Shown one piece after another: positions 1-25,640 of a DNA stretch of 64,000 nt. The notes beneath the pieces were generated by a model. That model worked only from the letters and a program-made list of their open reading frames with translations, had not been told where the DNA came from and did no database searches. The stretch comes from Panicum virgatum (lineage: Eukaryota > Streptophyta > Magnoliopsida > Poales > Poaceae), in NCBI RefSeq assembly GCF_016808335.1, contig NC_053147.1:22492913-22556912 (forward strand), written 5' to 3'. The first letter of the stretch is position 1. Each line of letters opens with the position of its first letter. The translations under genes were made by a program, and so were the position numbers.

Positions 1-453
1 CAAAATACCTATTTTTGTCTTACTTAATCTAAGAACAACCTAACTGTGCAACAAAGAATGGAATATCCATTTTTACTGCAGAGAAGGCATGTAATTGAAG
101 GTGATTTTACGGGCTTTTTTTTGAAAAGATGATTTTACGGGCTTTTAACCGGCTAATCTCTTCTTACTAAAAACATTCTTTACACCCTATAAAAAAAGAA
201 CATTCTTTACACTGACCACGTACTACAGTACTAGAACAGTGGGGAAAGTGCGGAAAAGTCAATTGTAACAGAGTCAGCAGCGCTGGCACTGGTCCTTCCC
301 CGCGATGGGCCCCACGCGTCAGCCACCGTGAACCAGGCCGGTTGGACGGCCACGTGTCCGCAGTCCGTACGTGGTGTCGCCGCCTACGACTCGTAGGATT
401 CCCTCCCATCCCACGAGGAATCTCTCCCTGGCTCGTTCGAATTCGAAATTTCA
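1..453. other. Upstream intergenic segment, no gene seen
   Basis: I see no coding signal with codon structure or homology I recognise. The open frame on the minus strand at 167-409 has no recognisable domain. The segment lies upstream of the B3 gene and ends at a MITE. Confidence 0.5.
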
Positions 454-782
454 GCCCCGTTTAGTTCCCAAAAATTTTCAACTCCCTCTAAACACATGTA
501 TGAAACACTAAATATAATTAAATAATAAAACTAACTACACAGTTTGGATGTACACGACGAGACGAATTTTTTAAGCTTAATTAGTGCATGATTAGCTATA
601 AGTGCTACAGTAACCCCACATTTGCTAATGATGCGGTCAAAGGCCTCTAAAAATTCGTCTCGTGGTTTCCAAGTGGATTCTGAAATTAGTTTTTTAATTA
701 GTGTCCGAAAAACTCTTTCGATATCTGATTAAAAGGATGATGTGACATCCAAAAATTTTTGGACGGGAAAGTAAACGCCCCC
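454..782. mobile_element. MITE, 'GTTTAGTTCC' family (copy 1)
   Basis: The ends are inverted: GCCCCGTTTAGTTCCC at the left and the complement of GGGCGTTTACTTTCCC at the right, with TTCA on both sides (450-453 and 783-786). The interior is AT-rich, has no ORF, and contains the CGAGACGAAT / ATTCGTCTCG pair that recurs in other copies in this window. It lies about 190 bp upstream of the B3 start codon, so it is part of that gene's upstream region. The superfamily is uncertain; the short duplication and ends would fit a Harbinger/Tourist-type MITE. Confidence 0.7.
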
Positions 783-971
783 TTCAATGCCCACAAGGCA
801 AGTGGCCTGGCCCCTCGCCACCTCCCACTCGGACTCGCCCTGGATTTCTCTCTCTAGAAAAGAACTCGAAAAGCCCATCCCCATTCGCTTTCTCGCTCCC
901 CCGCCTGCCTAGAGAGAGAGAGAGAGAGTGCGTCTGTGTGGGAGGAGAGGAGGGCGGCGACCGGCGGCGGC

Positions 972-3238
972 ATGGCGACGAAGGCGAGCAGCGCCGCCTC
1001 CGGCGCGGCCTACGAGGAGCAGCGCAGGAAGCGGGTCCTCGAGAACCTCAAGCACCTCGAGGTGAGCACGCTCGTCCCCTTTCCTGCTCCCTCTAAACGG
1101 GTGGCGGATCAATCCACGGATCCCCCCTTTTACTGTTTTCCTCCCTTCGACCCTGCCTTCTCTCCTTCCCCATCGATTTCCTCGGGTTCCTTGATCGATC
1201 TGCTTTCGTCTCTAACCGTGGCGCCTGGTCCCTCTGCGCAGGATTTGGGCATATCGGAGATGTCGAAGAGCTTGCTCCAGGCTGCGAGGCTGCATAAACA
1301 GGACAAGGTGCTGGGCGCACGTACACCGATTGCCGCTCGCGCGCGTGCGTTACGGGCTAGTGTGGCGACGCTGAGTTGAGTTGTTTGATTCGTTTTGTTT
1401 TGTTTTGTTTTTGTTGCAGGACGGAGTGCGCGCGAGCCCCAAGCCGAGGAAGAAGTTCGACGCCACCGAGGTGCGGCGTTCCTCGAGGGCAAAGCCCACG
1501 GTTTCCTACAAGGATGATGTGAGTTCTTCGTTGGCCTGTTGTATGCCGTGCTGATCAAAGCACACAGTTTCCGTGACATTGGTAACTGTCGATGTTCCCT
1601 GTTTAAAGATCCCTGTCAAATTTTATTTCCTGACATTCTTGTAATATGGCGAATTTCGGATTTTGATTCGGGGTCAGACATCTCATATCCTGAATGCAAC
1701 CATTCGTGCTTGCATCCCAGATAAGCACTTAGGGCCATGAATCCATGATTTATGGGGCATTTGGTTTCAGGAAATAATTCATCCTTATACAAGTTAGTCC
1801 ACAATGGATTATTCTATATTTTGGTGGGATGACATTATGATCTGATGTTCTTGTTGGTAATGCACTAACCATTAGGATGCCATAAGGTTGTGATGTTGTA
1901 CGAAATTAGCTGAAAATTGTAGTGTGAGGAGGTTTTGTTTTTTTTCCTTCTTTAAGTGGTGAAATGCTTTGCGGTTTCAATTGTAATGTTGGTACTGACA
2001 TTTTTTTTTCCTGCCAGTTTGGTGAACTGGATACTTTTCTACGTCGCAAAAGGTAATGTCTTTGTTTACCTTGTCCATATGAATCAGATGGTGTTGTGCC
2101 TGGATTGAACTAAGCGGCTACTTTTGTGCTGAACAGGCGCAGTGGTGGTACGAATGCAGACCCGGGAAGAGAATACACTGGAAGAGTTTCTTCTTATGAA
2201 CAGCAACAGCGTGCATTCAGAAGAGCCGAGAAACTTCAAGATGGTCTAGACCCTAATAACCCATCATTTGTTAAGACCATGGTTCGATCACATGTGTCCA
2301 GCTGCTTTTGGCTTGTAAGATCTAAGATGTGCAACAGAATTCCTTGATTAATTTTGACACAAAGCATAGGATCAACTACTAATCAAAATGTATTGTTTGC
2401 ACCTTAGGGTCTTCCTGGAAGCTTCTGCAAAAAAAATCTGCCTCGCAGTGAGTTTAGGATGGTGTTGGAGGATGAAGATGGTGTTGAATTTGATGCTGTC
2501 TATATTGGGAAGCGAACAGGTCTAAGTGGTGGATGGAGGGGCTTCGCAATGCACCACAACTTGGAGGATGGGGATTCCTTGGTCTTCGAATTGACTGAGC
2601 ATGACAGATTTAAGGTACAGATTTAAAGTTCAGCAATTTATACTAATCCTGGACCAGATAGATTGTCTTATCATTGCTGTTTATACTTGCAAACGTTTTT
2701 AACCTTCTCCTAACTCCACATTTACCAATTGCCATACGAACAAAGACAAATCCAAAGTTCCTGACATGAACAGTCACGAAGCGAACATGTTTGCAGAAGC
2801 ACCCCCTAACGAACCAAGCAAGCATGGCAAGGAATTAGCTTAGCCATGTTCCTATGCTGTTGGGCCTGTCAGATTCGTAGTACTAAACTCAGGCCTTGAT
2901 GCTTACCTTGCATCAATTTTTTGAATAAATCTGAGGCACTATGAATAATCCTGTCAACAACCAATCTGTATTTTATTCTTCCTTTTCAGGGCTAACCATT
3001 TTTCTATTGTATATTTGGTTGCATTATGTTGGGTCTACTTGAATGAACTTCACATGTGACTCTTTATCTATTGCAGATATATATAATAAAAGCCATGGAT
3101 GAGGATGATGTAGAAGAGGCTGAGTCTGATGACAAGAATGCCAGTGGGGGTACTAAGGAAGAGTCTGCCCAGGAAGATTCACCTGCCGCTGAGCCTCCAA
3201 AAGGTGCCAAAAGAAGAAAATTACGTGGACGGCGGTAG
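972..3238 (+). CDS. B3 domain-containing DNA-binding protein (At3g19184/At5g42700-like)
   Basis: Seven coding exons join in frame to 278 aa: 972-1061, 1242-1307, 1420-1518, 2018-2052, 2137-2314, 2408-2614, 3077-3238. All introns are GT-AG. The protein starts MATKASSAASGAAYEEQ and has a basic linker (about 53-110). The B3 fold is at about 141-231, from FVKTMVRSHVSSCFW through NLPRSEF, YIGKRTGLSGGWRGF and LEDGDSLVFEL to the end of the last strand (IYIIKA). An acidic, then basic, tail follows (MDEDDVEEAESDD, then KRRKLRGRR, a likely nuclear localisation signal). B3 proteins bind DNA in the nucleus; the target of this subgroup is not inferable here. An upstream in-frame GTG at 936 exists, but the ATG at 972 follows the GA-rich leader and matches the family N-terminus. 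From memory, a rice homologue lies on chromosome 5. Confidence 0.92.
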
Positions 3239-3831
3239 TTTTCAGCAAATTTGAAATATTAGGCACTCTTTGGTGAACGAACGTCACCATGCTAGCAATG
3301 CGGCTCCTGTCAGGTCATCTATTTTGCTCGTTTTTGTTGGCCTGTCCTTTTGGAAATTATGGGTGTCCAATCACAACCCATATGTAGCTGCAACAAGTGC
3401 ATCTATCAACGTAGGCAGCCTTGATTCGATGTAAATAAGTAGTTTGACACTCAGCACTTGGGTTCTCAGAATCCCCTGTGGGCCACCAATCTAGTGTGTC
3501 AAGTTACTGTGACGTTGGTTTAAACCATGCTTCTGTGTGCATGTGAAGTGAGAACCATTAGCAAAAGAATAATTGCTAATGGCATCGAAACCTTGTTAGT
3601 TCTGAACACCCAAGAGACCCGAAAATGTCAACATTCTCAGCTCTATTAATTTACATAAAGCCATATCTGAAAGCTAAAAAGGCTATGTCAATAACGTTGC
3701 TGACATCCTGTGTATCATACACTATTCTCTACTATACATTCGGCTGGATATTTAGACCTGTAACGTTAGGCCCTCCGTATTGGACTACAAAACAAACTTG
3801 TCACGTGTAATTACACCATAAAACACCATGA
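3239..3831. other. Intergenic region between convergent 3' ends
   Basis: The B3 gene (+) and the LRR kinase gene (-) point at each other across 593 bp. The stretch must hold both 3' untranslated regions and poly(A) sites. No further gene or repeat is evident. Confidence 0.6.
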
Positions 3832-14726
<10,895 letters not shown>

Positions 14727-15957
14727 CCCTCCGAGAAAATCAGCAACAGCTTGTCATATCCCCAACATCACAACTTCCAAAACTTCAATTCCTATCCAAG
14801 AAAAAGACCACTGCTTAATTAAATCCATTGTGAGGGTAATCTATGATATAGCACTACCATCATTCTTCATGATGTGGACTTGTATGATCAGGGGAAAATA
14901 TTATTGCATCATTGCTTGAATTTTTAATGGAAGGGGAAATAAAGATCAGACGGGGAAATATGATACTAGTCACATGCTGTAGTGCACCAACCAGGTTCTA
15001 ACAACCTGCCTGGTCCAACTGTCCTCTGCCCAAAATAAATAAATGGGGAGCAAGTATGGCTCAGATCGATCAAAGCAGACCCTTTTTGGAGCATTTTTTG
15101 CTCACCTTCACTGACAATTAATTCAACTACATTGACACAACACCTTCCTACTTTCGCGATCATGACATGCCAACTAAACTGGCAGATGCAACGGATACTT
15201 GCGATTGATGTATAAGTACTCACGAAGAAACAAAGTTTCCGGGTCTACCTAAAAAAAGAGAACTAGGGAGAGAAGAATCTTTTTTAGTACATATTTTGAA
15301 GGAATAGACACTGAGCCAACAACAAGATTCCCAGAGCACAGTTGATCGAGGGAAGAAGAAGAAGCAGAAGAAGAAACGATTCGCAAAATATCCGTAAACG
15401 ACACCAGTAGACGGTAACCGAACGAACAGATTTTAGGCTTTTAGCAGCAACTCACCTTGAAGTTAAGCCAAAGAGGCTCCTCCCTGATTCTTTCCAGGAA
15501 GGCAAGAAGAAAATGGTGGCGCCGGCCGGGAAGGCGGTTGAGCTTCAGGGTAAAGCGGAGGAGGAGCCGTGGAGGCGCGAGCGAGTGAGAACGCGCCGTT
15601 GCTCCTCCGGCCTCCCTCTCGATCCTATCCGGTCTGCTTACTTCAGCGCCGGCCCGCCCACGCGAGCAGAGCGCGTCCCACCGCTCCGCGGTTCTCGCGG
15701 GGTTGGGTGACCTGCGCCGGCGCCGCTGCTGCTGGAGTCTGTCGAGTCTGCTGAAGTCTGGTGGCCGTGGAGTGTGGAGGAGCCAAGGAGGCCCCTGCCG
15801 TCGCGACGCGCGTTTTATAGGGTGGTAGATTGCGGGGAAGCGGTGGGGACTGGGGTTTTCCTCGTTGGAAACTTTTTTGTTTTTTTTTCAAGGTAGAGCG
15901 AGCTTGTGGTCTCCAAACCGCACTATGCACTGTGTGCCTCGCTAAGCTAAGCTAGCA
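14727..15957 (-). promoter_or_regulatory. 5' leader, leader intron and promoter of the LRR kinase gene
   Basis: Read on the minus strand, a GC-rich transcribed leader probably covers part of 15457-15830 and ends AAG|GTGAGT at 15456. It would be spliced to a site just upstream of the ATG at 14726. No TATA box stands out on the minus strand. GC content falls sharply beyond about 15850. Transcript ends cannot be fixed from sequence alone. Confidence 0.45.
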
Positions 15958-16049
15958 AGCTCATGAGCCACTATATTGCACTGTCTTCCCATTTTACTAA
16001 CTTAGCTCATGAGCCACTATATTGCACTGTCTTCCCATTTTACTAACTT
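15958..16049. repeat. Perfect 46-bp tandem duplication
   Basis: Two adjacent identical 46-bp units (15958-16003 and 16004-16049) each begin AGCTCATGAGCCACTATATT and end TTTTACTAACTT. The pair lies upstream of the LRR kinase gene and immediately before a Helitron. Confidence 0.92.
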
Positions 16050-16083
16050 TTACCTTTAGAAGCAACCATGCTAGTCTTTATCT

Positions 16084-16874
16084 TCTTACTATTACTAATT
16101 GGAGACTCCTTTGCAGCCTCCACGTGAAGCCACTTAGGATTCTAGATGGACACTCTAAAAAAATAGAAAAATCCTATAAATTCTCACAAAAATCAGAAAC
16201 ATCAGAAACATCCGGCCATCAATCCAACAACTCTAATTATAATAACCATCAGATCTGTTATCTTTTCTAATAAATTACCCACCTCCGCCATTATAAAAAT
16301 AGACTAAAGTAACCCCCTAAACATGTATCTAAATTACCCACCTCTGTCATTATTAAAAAAATCTAAAGTAACCCCCTAATCTTTGTGTAAATTACCCACC
16401 TAAAAATAATACAAATACCCCCCCTAAAATTGCATATAAACTATCCAATTATGTCGTTATTATTATAAGTTAAATTTACTCATAAATCTGAATCTAAATT
16501 ATATAATTACAATAATATATTAAAGTTCACCGATATGAAATTCTAAAATTACTATTTCTATCATTATTAATATAGTATTTATATTATTATTATATAAAAA
16601 TACTACCCACGATATATGTCACCATATATTCATATATGATGGAAGAGATAAGAACACCAATTCACAAACAAATAGTTCAACTAAACATATATTGAATACA
16701 TATGGAGGTGCACAAAATGAAATCTATTGTAATTAAATAATAAAAATATGTATTTTAAAGTATGTGTTAGAATATTTAATAGATGAAAAGGGTGTGAGAT
16801 GGATAATTATTATTATTGATCTTATTTTTATTAATTCTAATTAGCCTATGCAGGAGCACGGGTTGACAGACTAG
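16084..16874 (+). mobile_element. Non-autonomous Helitron (copy A)
   Basis: The left end TCTTACTATTACTAATTGG and the right end, GGAGCACGGGTT then GACAGACTAG followed by T, match Helitron rules (5' TC, 3' hairpin then CTRR, T target). The whole element is homologous in inverted orientation to 57866-58642. It shares the terminal GGAGACTCCTTTG, the subterminal block near TAGGATTCTAG and runs such as AAATTACCCACC. It has no ORF. The 3' hairpin is imperfect here, and the base before TC is T rather than A, so the exact left end is less certain than in copy B. Confidence 0.75.
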
Positions 16875-17124
16875 TTTAAAATAAATTAGCACCAGCTACC
16901 AGCCACAGCTAGCCGAACATAGTGAATTGATTTTTACAATCCCTACATAGGTGGAAACTTTTTTAGGTAAGCAAAGTGAGACTTTTTTTGCTCCACCACG
17001 ACATGAAAGCTGAAATATTTCCGTGAACTTTTTGCGTATGGAACACGATCACAGAAAACTATGGATCATTTGGGCAGCATATGTATCATCCTCCATATTT
17101 TAAATTAAAACTTTACTTGACTGT

Positions 17125-17325
17125 AGTTGGTCGCACCCTTGGTAGGGTGGTAGTCTGGTAGGGTGCGCGGTCGACTGGCCAGGGTTCGAATTCTGATCCT
17201 TGCGTCACGTTCCTTATGGTGGCATAGGATTAATCTACCCTCTGTCCTCTATAAAACCCTATTTGTATACAGAGAGAAAACAAGACAATAAATTAGACCG
17301 ATTGTAATAGCTGTGGAAGTATTTG
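17125..17325 (+). mobile_element. Possible tRNA-derived SINE
   Basis: A Pol III B-box match (GGTTCGAATTC, 17183-17193) sits about 40 bp downstream of a weak A-box-like stretch (TAGTCTGGTAGGG). A TATAAAACCC stretch and a purine-rich tail follow. This is the layout of grass tRNA-derived SINEs. Ends and target duplication were not resolved. Confidence 0.35.
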
Positions 17326-17710
17326 AATAAAAAATAATTTAGAAAGTTATCGGACTTTGACCATACGTGACAGAGTAATTTATTTTTTCCCTACTTGTGA
17401 AATCCGGATATTTGAATGCTAGCCGCGCCGCGCGTCTTACTTTCAGGACCCGTCGGTACTTGCCATTGCCAACGCTCCACCTCCACATGGCCTGAGGTGC
17501 AGCAGTGGCTGCTGTTGCCTGCGTTGGCTTCGGCATCAGTCACCCACTCACCCGTGACCGTTGTGGGACTTCGACAATGCGGCGTGCTACGAAGAGAGCG
17601 CCGCGGCGCAAGTCGCGCGCACGGGGCCTGCCTGTCGCTCTCGGATTCATCATCGTCTTACCAGTTGATTGATCCCAGGTCTCCGGCTCTCCGCTCGGCT
17701 TCGTTCTCGC

Positions 17711-17927
17711 CAGGGGCGGATCCAACGTTGGGGCAGGGGCTCTCTCGGGGGGCTAGAGCCCTCCTACCCCATGGATCTAATGGAGCCCCCCAAAGGCTCC
17801 CCAAGAATTTTCAACCATAAATGAAGAGGAGGAAGAAGAAAAGGAGAAAGAGAAAGAAGAAAAAATGAGGAGAGAAGAAGAATAGAAAATTAGCCTCCTC
17901 TGGATTGAGATTCTAAATCTGCCACTG
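17711..17927. mobile_element. hAT-type MITE, 217 bp
   Basis: The termini are CAGGGGCGGATCCA and the complement of its counterpart CAGTGGCAGATTTA. It is flanked by a perfect 8-bp duplication GTTCTCGC (17703-17710 and 17928-17935). The interior has GGGGGCTAGAGCC and a purine-rich GAAGAGGAGGAAGAAGAAA stretch, the mirror image of the pyrimidine-rich interior of the MITE at 27947-28142. Confidence 0.85.
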
Positions 17928-18293
17928 GTTCTCGCGGCCCGAGGGCCTACTCGGCGGTCGGCGCTGGTTTGCCTTGAAAGCGCAGGCAGAGCCCGGTAGC
18001 CACCTGGGTGCACGCACGCCAGTCGCCACTCGCCATGAATTCAGGCGCCTCCTAGAACTTTTGGCCGCCGTCTGACGGCGACGGCCGGCGACCTGCCGGG
18101 ACGAAACTGGCTTTGTGTGTCTGGGGTTCTGGGCGTTGGGCTGCGCAGGCGTGTCGGCACTTCGATTCCGGGGCATCGGAAGTCAAGCACGAGCTGCACA
18201 ACTTGGTGGCTAGTGGAGCACAGCGATCGCAGTGGCGTCACTAAATTCAGTCGCCAAGCGATTCTCAAGGGACGCTTCAAAAATTTGCTTCTC

Positions 18294-18681
18294 CCTTCTT
18301 TTTTTTCACCTTTTTTTGAAATTAAAGGCAGGAGCACACCAAGATCATATAAGAAGAATAAGTATGCGAGATCTTACATAAATTGTGATTACATAAAAGA
18401 AAACAACACTCGTACTTATGAATGAAAACAACATGACTACCCTAGTTAACTCCTCGTGGTACACAGGCCTGGTGCCGAACCTCCATCTCCTGTTGAATTA
18501 AGGTGAGCACACGAACAGGTGATTGCGCCAAGTCTTGGAAAATCCTCCGATTCCTTTCGTTCCAGATATTCCAAACCGTGTAAAGAAGGACAGTCACAAA
18601 ATGACTCTTGTTGTGTGTTGAAGACCGCGAAAGAGCGTCATTCCACCAATCCTCAACGTGGGCATTAGAAGATGGCACCTT
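18294..18681 (-). mobile_element. 5'-truncated LINE, 388 bp
   Basis: On the minus strand it encodes the C-terminal end of a plant LINE polyprotein (zf-RVT region): WWNDALSRSSTHNKSHF, then VWNIWNERNRRIFQ, ending at a stop (18442). A short 3' UTR follows and ends in oligo(A) (poly(T) at about 18298-18318 on the plus strand). The 10-bp target duplication TTTGCTTCTC flanks it (18284-18293 and 18682-18691). Severe 5' truncation and a tail are typical of target-primed insertion. Confidence 0.85.
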
Positions 18682-18911
18682 TTTGCTTCTCATTTTTTCA
18701 GCCGTGATCCAAACCGTAGCATGCGTAGGAGTAGCTGGAGTACAATTCCACTTCCACGACCGGATACTCCAAAGTCAAAAGTTGCCGAATCGATGCGCCC
18801 CCACCCAGCAGGCAGAGCAGCCTGCGTGACTAAGCTTGGAACGACGGCGAGCACCGCCACGGGAGAGCTGGAAAACCCCGCCCGGCCTTTTCCTTCCCTG
18901 CTTCCTTTTTT

Positions 18912-19196
18912 CCTGTGTTTAGATTCCAAAAACCCCCCACAAAATCCAAACTTTCCATCATATCAAAATCACATCGAAACATTAAATATAGCAATGACCC
19001 ATGTATGAAGTACTAAATGTAGGTAATTAAAAAAACTAATTGCATAGTTTTGATGTACGTTGCGAGACGAATCTTTTGAGCCTAGTTAGGTCATGGTAGG
19101 ATAATATTTACCATAAACAAACGAAAAGTGCTACAATGTGCTACAGTGTCTGATGTGACTTTTTCTCCCACCTTTTCCAGGGATCTAAACACAGCC
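18912..19196. mobile_element. MITE, 'GTTTAGATTCC' family (copy 2)
   Basis: The left end TGTGTTTAGATTCC pairs with the right end GGGATCTAAACACA. The interior shares GCGAGACGAATCTTTTGAGCC and the GTGCTACAGTG block with copy 1 at 454-782. It has no ORF. Edges are accurate to a few bases only. Confidence 0.65.
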
Positions 19197-20277
19197 ATTG
19201 TCCCTTTGCTGCTGATTAGATTAATTAAGCCCGTGATTGAGGCCTGAAAGCTACGTCTTGCACTGGCTGGCCACTGAGGTAACGACGCGAGCGTCTAAAC
19301 ATCCAAACAACAGAGGAGCTGCCGTAAACGTCAATGCAGGCAGAGAAGCCTGCAAGGCTGCAACTGCAAGTAGCTTTAGTTTAGTTTAACAAGATATAAT
19401 ACGGGTGCTTAGTGAATCTAATCCGTCCACCACCGATGCCGACACTGACACTAGTGGGGGTCATTGATAGGAGCAATCTTGATGCGGGAGGTTGACGACG
19501 GTGGCAGCCGGGATTTCAGGAGGAGCTAGCACTGTTTCTGACGGTGCTGTGACGTGGCTGTGACTGTGCAGCATGAACGGAGGCACGGGTACAGTTCAGA
19601 GAAAAGAAAAGAAAAGAACGTGTGAAAAGGGTTTGATGGTGAGCACGAGCGCCTCCAGAGATGATAGGTAGGATCGGTCGTCTTCGTCCCCTACTGCTGT
19701 GTTTGTGTGGTCGGGGGCGACATCTTCTGGACGGTCTCGGTCTAGCGTAACCTTAGCTCTCCTCTCTGCAGCCGCGTCACCGTCGCCTCTGCTAGGATTC
19801 GGGAGGAAGATAGCAAGCCCAACGACTTGGCTCCTCGTTTCTTGCCGCACGGACGTACTGCTCCTGCAAGTTTGCTGCGACCCTTGCCCGTAGATGCATG
19901 CCACAGTAATCTCGTGCGCTACGCCATCCTCTTCGATCGGAACATACGACCAACCATTTCTTGTAAATTGTAATGTGCCAGGTAATTTACCGCACGGAGC
20001 ATCGTTCCACGCCGCAATTTTAAAAGTAGTAGTAGTAGTAGAGTGTAGACTTTCTTCAAGCCATAACACCAGTACCTGTACGGATGGATAGCCACAGCAT
20101 GATGAAACCGCATGGGACGTGGTCAAGAGCGCACGCGCTGACCCCAACCAGAAGCTTGTCGTCGACGATACTCGGTGACACGGATACATCTGACGACGAC
20201 ACCATCATTCAAGGAACGCAAGGAAGACCAGCTCAACTGAACGGATGAGCTCGTTTCCTTGCTTTGCTGCTCAAAAT
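19197..20277. other. Intergenic, no supported gene
   Basis: A 197-codon frame on the minus strand (19596-20189) shows no domain, no codon structure and no homology I recognise. Nothing else stands out. Confidence 0.4.
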
Positions 20278-20288
20278 ATCTTCCCAGC

Positions 20289-20855
20289 AAATTTGCAAAC
20301 TTTGCAACACAACACCAGAGACACCAAAACATCTTTGTAAAGACTGCCCGTTCACTTGCGCAGTTTGGGTTGAGCTGGTTAATTGGCTAAATTTGCACCA
20401 ACTACCGACCAACGGTTCGGTGAGTTCTATCTACAGATGGTGGAAGAAATGTCGAGCGATGATCGTGAAAGAGAGTAAATCCTTTTTTGACGGACTCATT
20501 ATTTATTTCTGGTGGAACATTAATTTGGAAGGAATGTAACAGACGAACGTTCGGGCAGGAACAAAAGGCCGTGACAGAGATTACTTATCTAATCAAGGAA
20601 GACGTCCAACAGTTTCAACAGGCGGTAGGAGTAGTCAACGGATTCATGCAAACCTCCTAGTGATTTTTCTTTTTTCTTTAGTTTTTGCTATTTTTCTCCG
20701 AGTGGTGTGTGGTGCGACTGTTTCGCGTGGAGTCTGTTTTCGAGTGGGTGTGATATGGTGTTGTTTTGAGTTGGGTGTCTTTGTATTGTAAAGTCGTTTT
20801 TCTCCTTCCAATAAAAATTCGGCAAAACTCTTGCCGTCCTTTCGAGAAAAAAAAA
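20289..20855 (+). mobile_element. 5'-truncated LINE, 567 bp
   Basis: It encodes the zinc-binding and C-terminal part of a LINE polyprotein: QQICKLCNTTPETPKHLC, CPFTCAVWVELVNWL, then FFDGLIIYFWWNI. A one-base frameshift near 20520 is followed by WKECNRRTFGQEQKAVTE in the next frame. The 3' UTR ends AATAAAAATTCGGCAAAACT...TTTCGAGAAAAAAAAA, as plant LINE tails do. An 11-bp target duplication ATCTTCCCAGC flanks it (20278-20288 and 20856-20866). Confidence 0.9.
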
Positions 20856-20982
20856 ATCTTCCCAGCCAAATGGCACCAACAGCAACAGCCTCACAGCTGA
20901 CAGCCACCATCAGGCAGCTCATCAGCGTGGTACTGTGATCTGAAGCTCCTGTTGTTTCCAATGTACACTTCTAGGTGGTTCA

Positions 20983-21312
20983 GGCCCTGTTTGGTTCCCA
21001 CCCCGCAAACGCAAAAACACCCCGCAAACGCAAAAACGCAAAATTTTATGAAAGAATCTTGCTAATTTTAAGTACTAAATGAAATCTATTTACAAAACTT
21101 TTTGCATGGATGGGCTGTAAATCGCGAGACGAATCTAATGAGCCTATTTAAACCAATTTTATTAATTAATCATGAATTAATTAGCATCATTAGATTCGTC
21201 TCGCGATTTACAACCCATCTGTGCAAAAAATTTTGTAAATAGACTCCATTTAGTACTTCAAATTGGTAAGATTCTTTTGCAAAATTTTTTGCAAAAAGAA
21301 CTTAACACGGCC
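20983..21312. mobile_element. MITE, 'GTTTGGTTCC' family (copy 3)
   Basis: It starts GGCCCTGTTTGGTTCC and ends TTAACACGGCC. The interior is a long imperfect palindrome: ATCGCGAGACGAATCTAATGA is repeated inverted as ATTAGATTCGTCTCGCGAT. It is the fullest palindromic version of the family in this window. It has no ORF and lies just downstream of the SNAT 3' end. Confidence 0.8.
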
Positions 21313-21747
21313 TAAGTAAACGGCGACTCTAGTCACGCAACAGGTACAGCAATTCGATGTTGATACTTGATAGTTGATAGAAAGCAATTTCTTTCCCGCA
21401 TACAGTACAGCATGATGGTGTGCACATGGACAACTGATGGATGGATACAGTATTTCGTTCCGAGTGTAGAGAATGCTACATACAGATGGACAGAGCCCAG
21501 AGTGCAGTGCATGAAACCTGGTTGCTACAGTAGCGTGTTTTGCTGCAGTTATGGTTACAAGTGGTGAGTTGACCTTGAGCCGACAGCCTGATCATTTTAG
21601 CATTGGAGAAAATTGTTGTTTGTCACCAGGATGAAATGTTAAGGACGATCCATCCGGGCTTGGAGCCCTGAGGCATGTCAACTCTGACCTGGCATTACCC
21701 TTTCGGAATGGGAGAAACTTCAGGTACAATCTATCTGGCTGCTGGCG

Positions 21748-25056
<3,309 letters not shown>

Positions 25057-25640
25057 CTTTAGCGAGTGCTCCCGGGCGCGGGGCGCTCGCGCGTCTTCCT
25101 GGGAGCGGAGGGGCAGGCAGCGTGAGCGACGCTGGCGGAGAGGAGCAGCTGGTGTTTGGAGAATCCGAGAGGGGACTGGGGGAGGGAGCTCGCGGCCAGT
25201 CGTCGGGGAGGTTGGTGGATAAGGTCTGGACGCAGCAGGAGAGGCGGCCGTCGGAGCTTTTCGATTTTGCCTGGGCCTGAAAGCATTCTGTTATATTAGG
25301 CCCAGTTTTGTGAAGCGACGTGCGGCCCACAACAACGTGTCGGATGCGGCCCGCGGTCACTTCAGAAAAATTACAAAATAATTTTGACGAACAATAACAC
25401 AGTATCCATACAAAATAATTTTGGCGGCTTTTCATTCAAACATTACACTTTTTTCTGCTACACACTACTCGCAGCACTCCAGAAGCATGGTTAGTACTTA
25501 TATCTCAGAGACTCAAAGAAACAGATACTAGGACCGTTCGAGACATCACTGGCAAAGAGACAGTCGAGTTCCAAATTATCAGGAACCGCTTCTGGTTTAT
25601 TCCATGAAGGGAAACAATCGATCAGGGAAGAAACAGCTTA

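Noticed and set aside
19596..20189. 197-codon minus-strand frame
   Set aside because: No domain, no intron structure and biased low-information composition; I could not support it as a gene.
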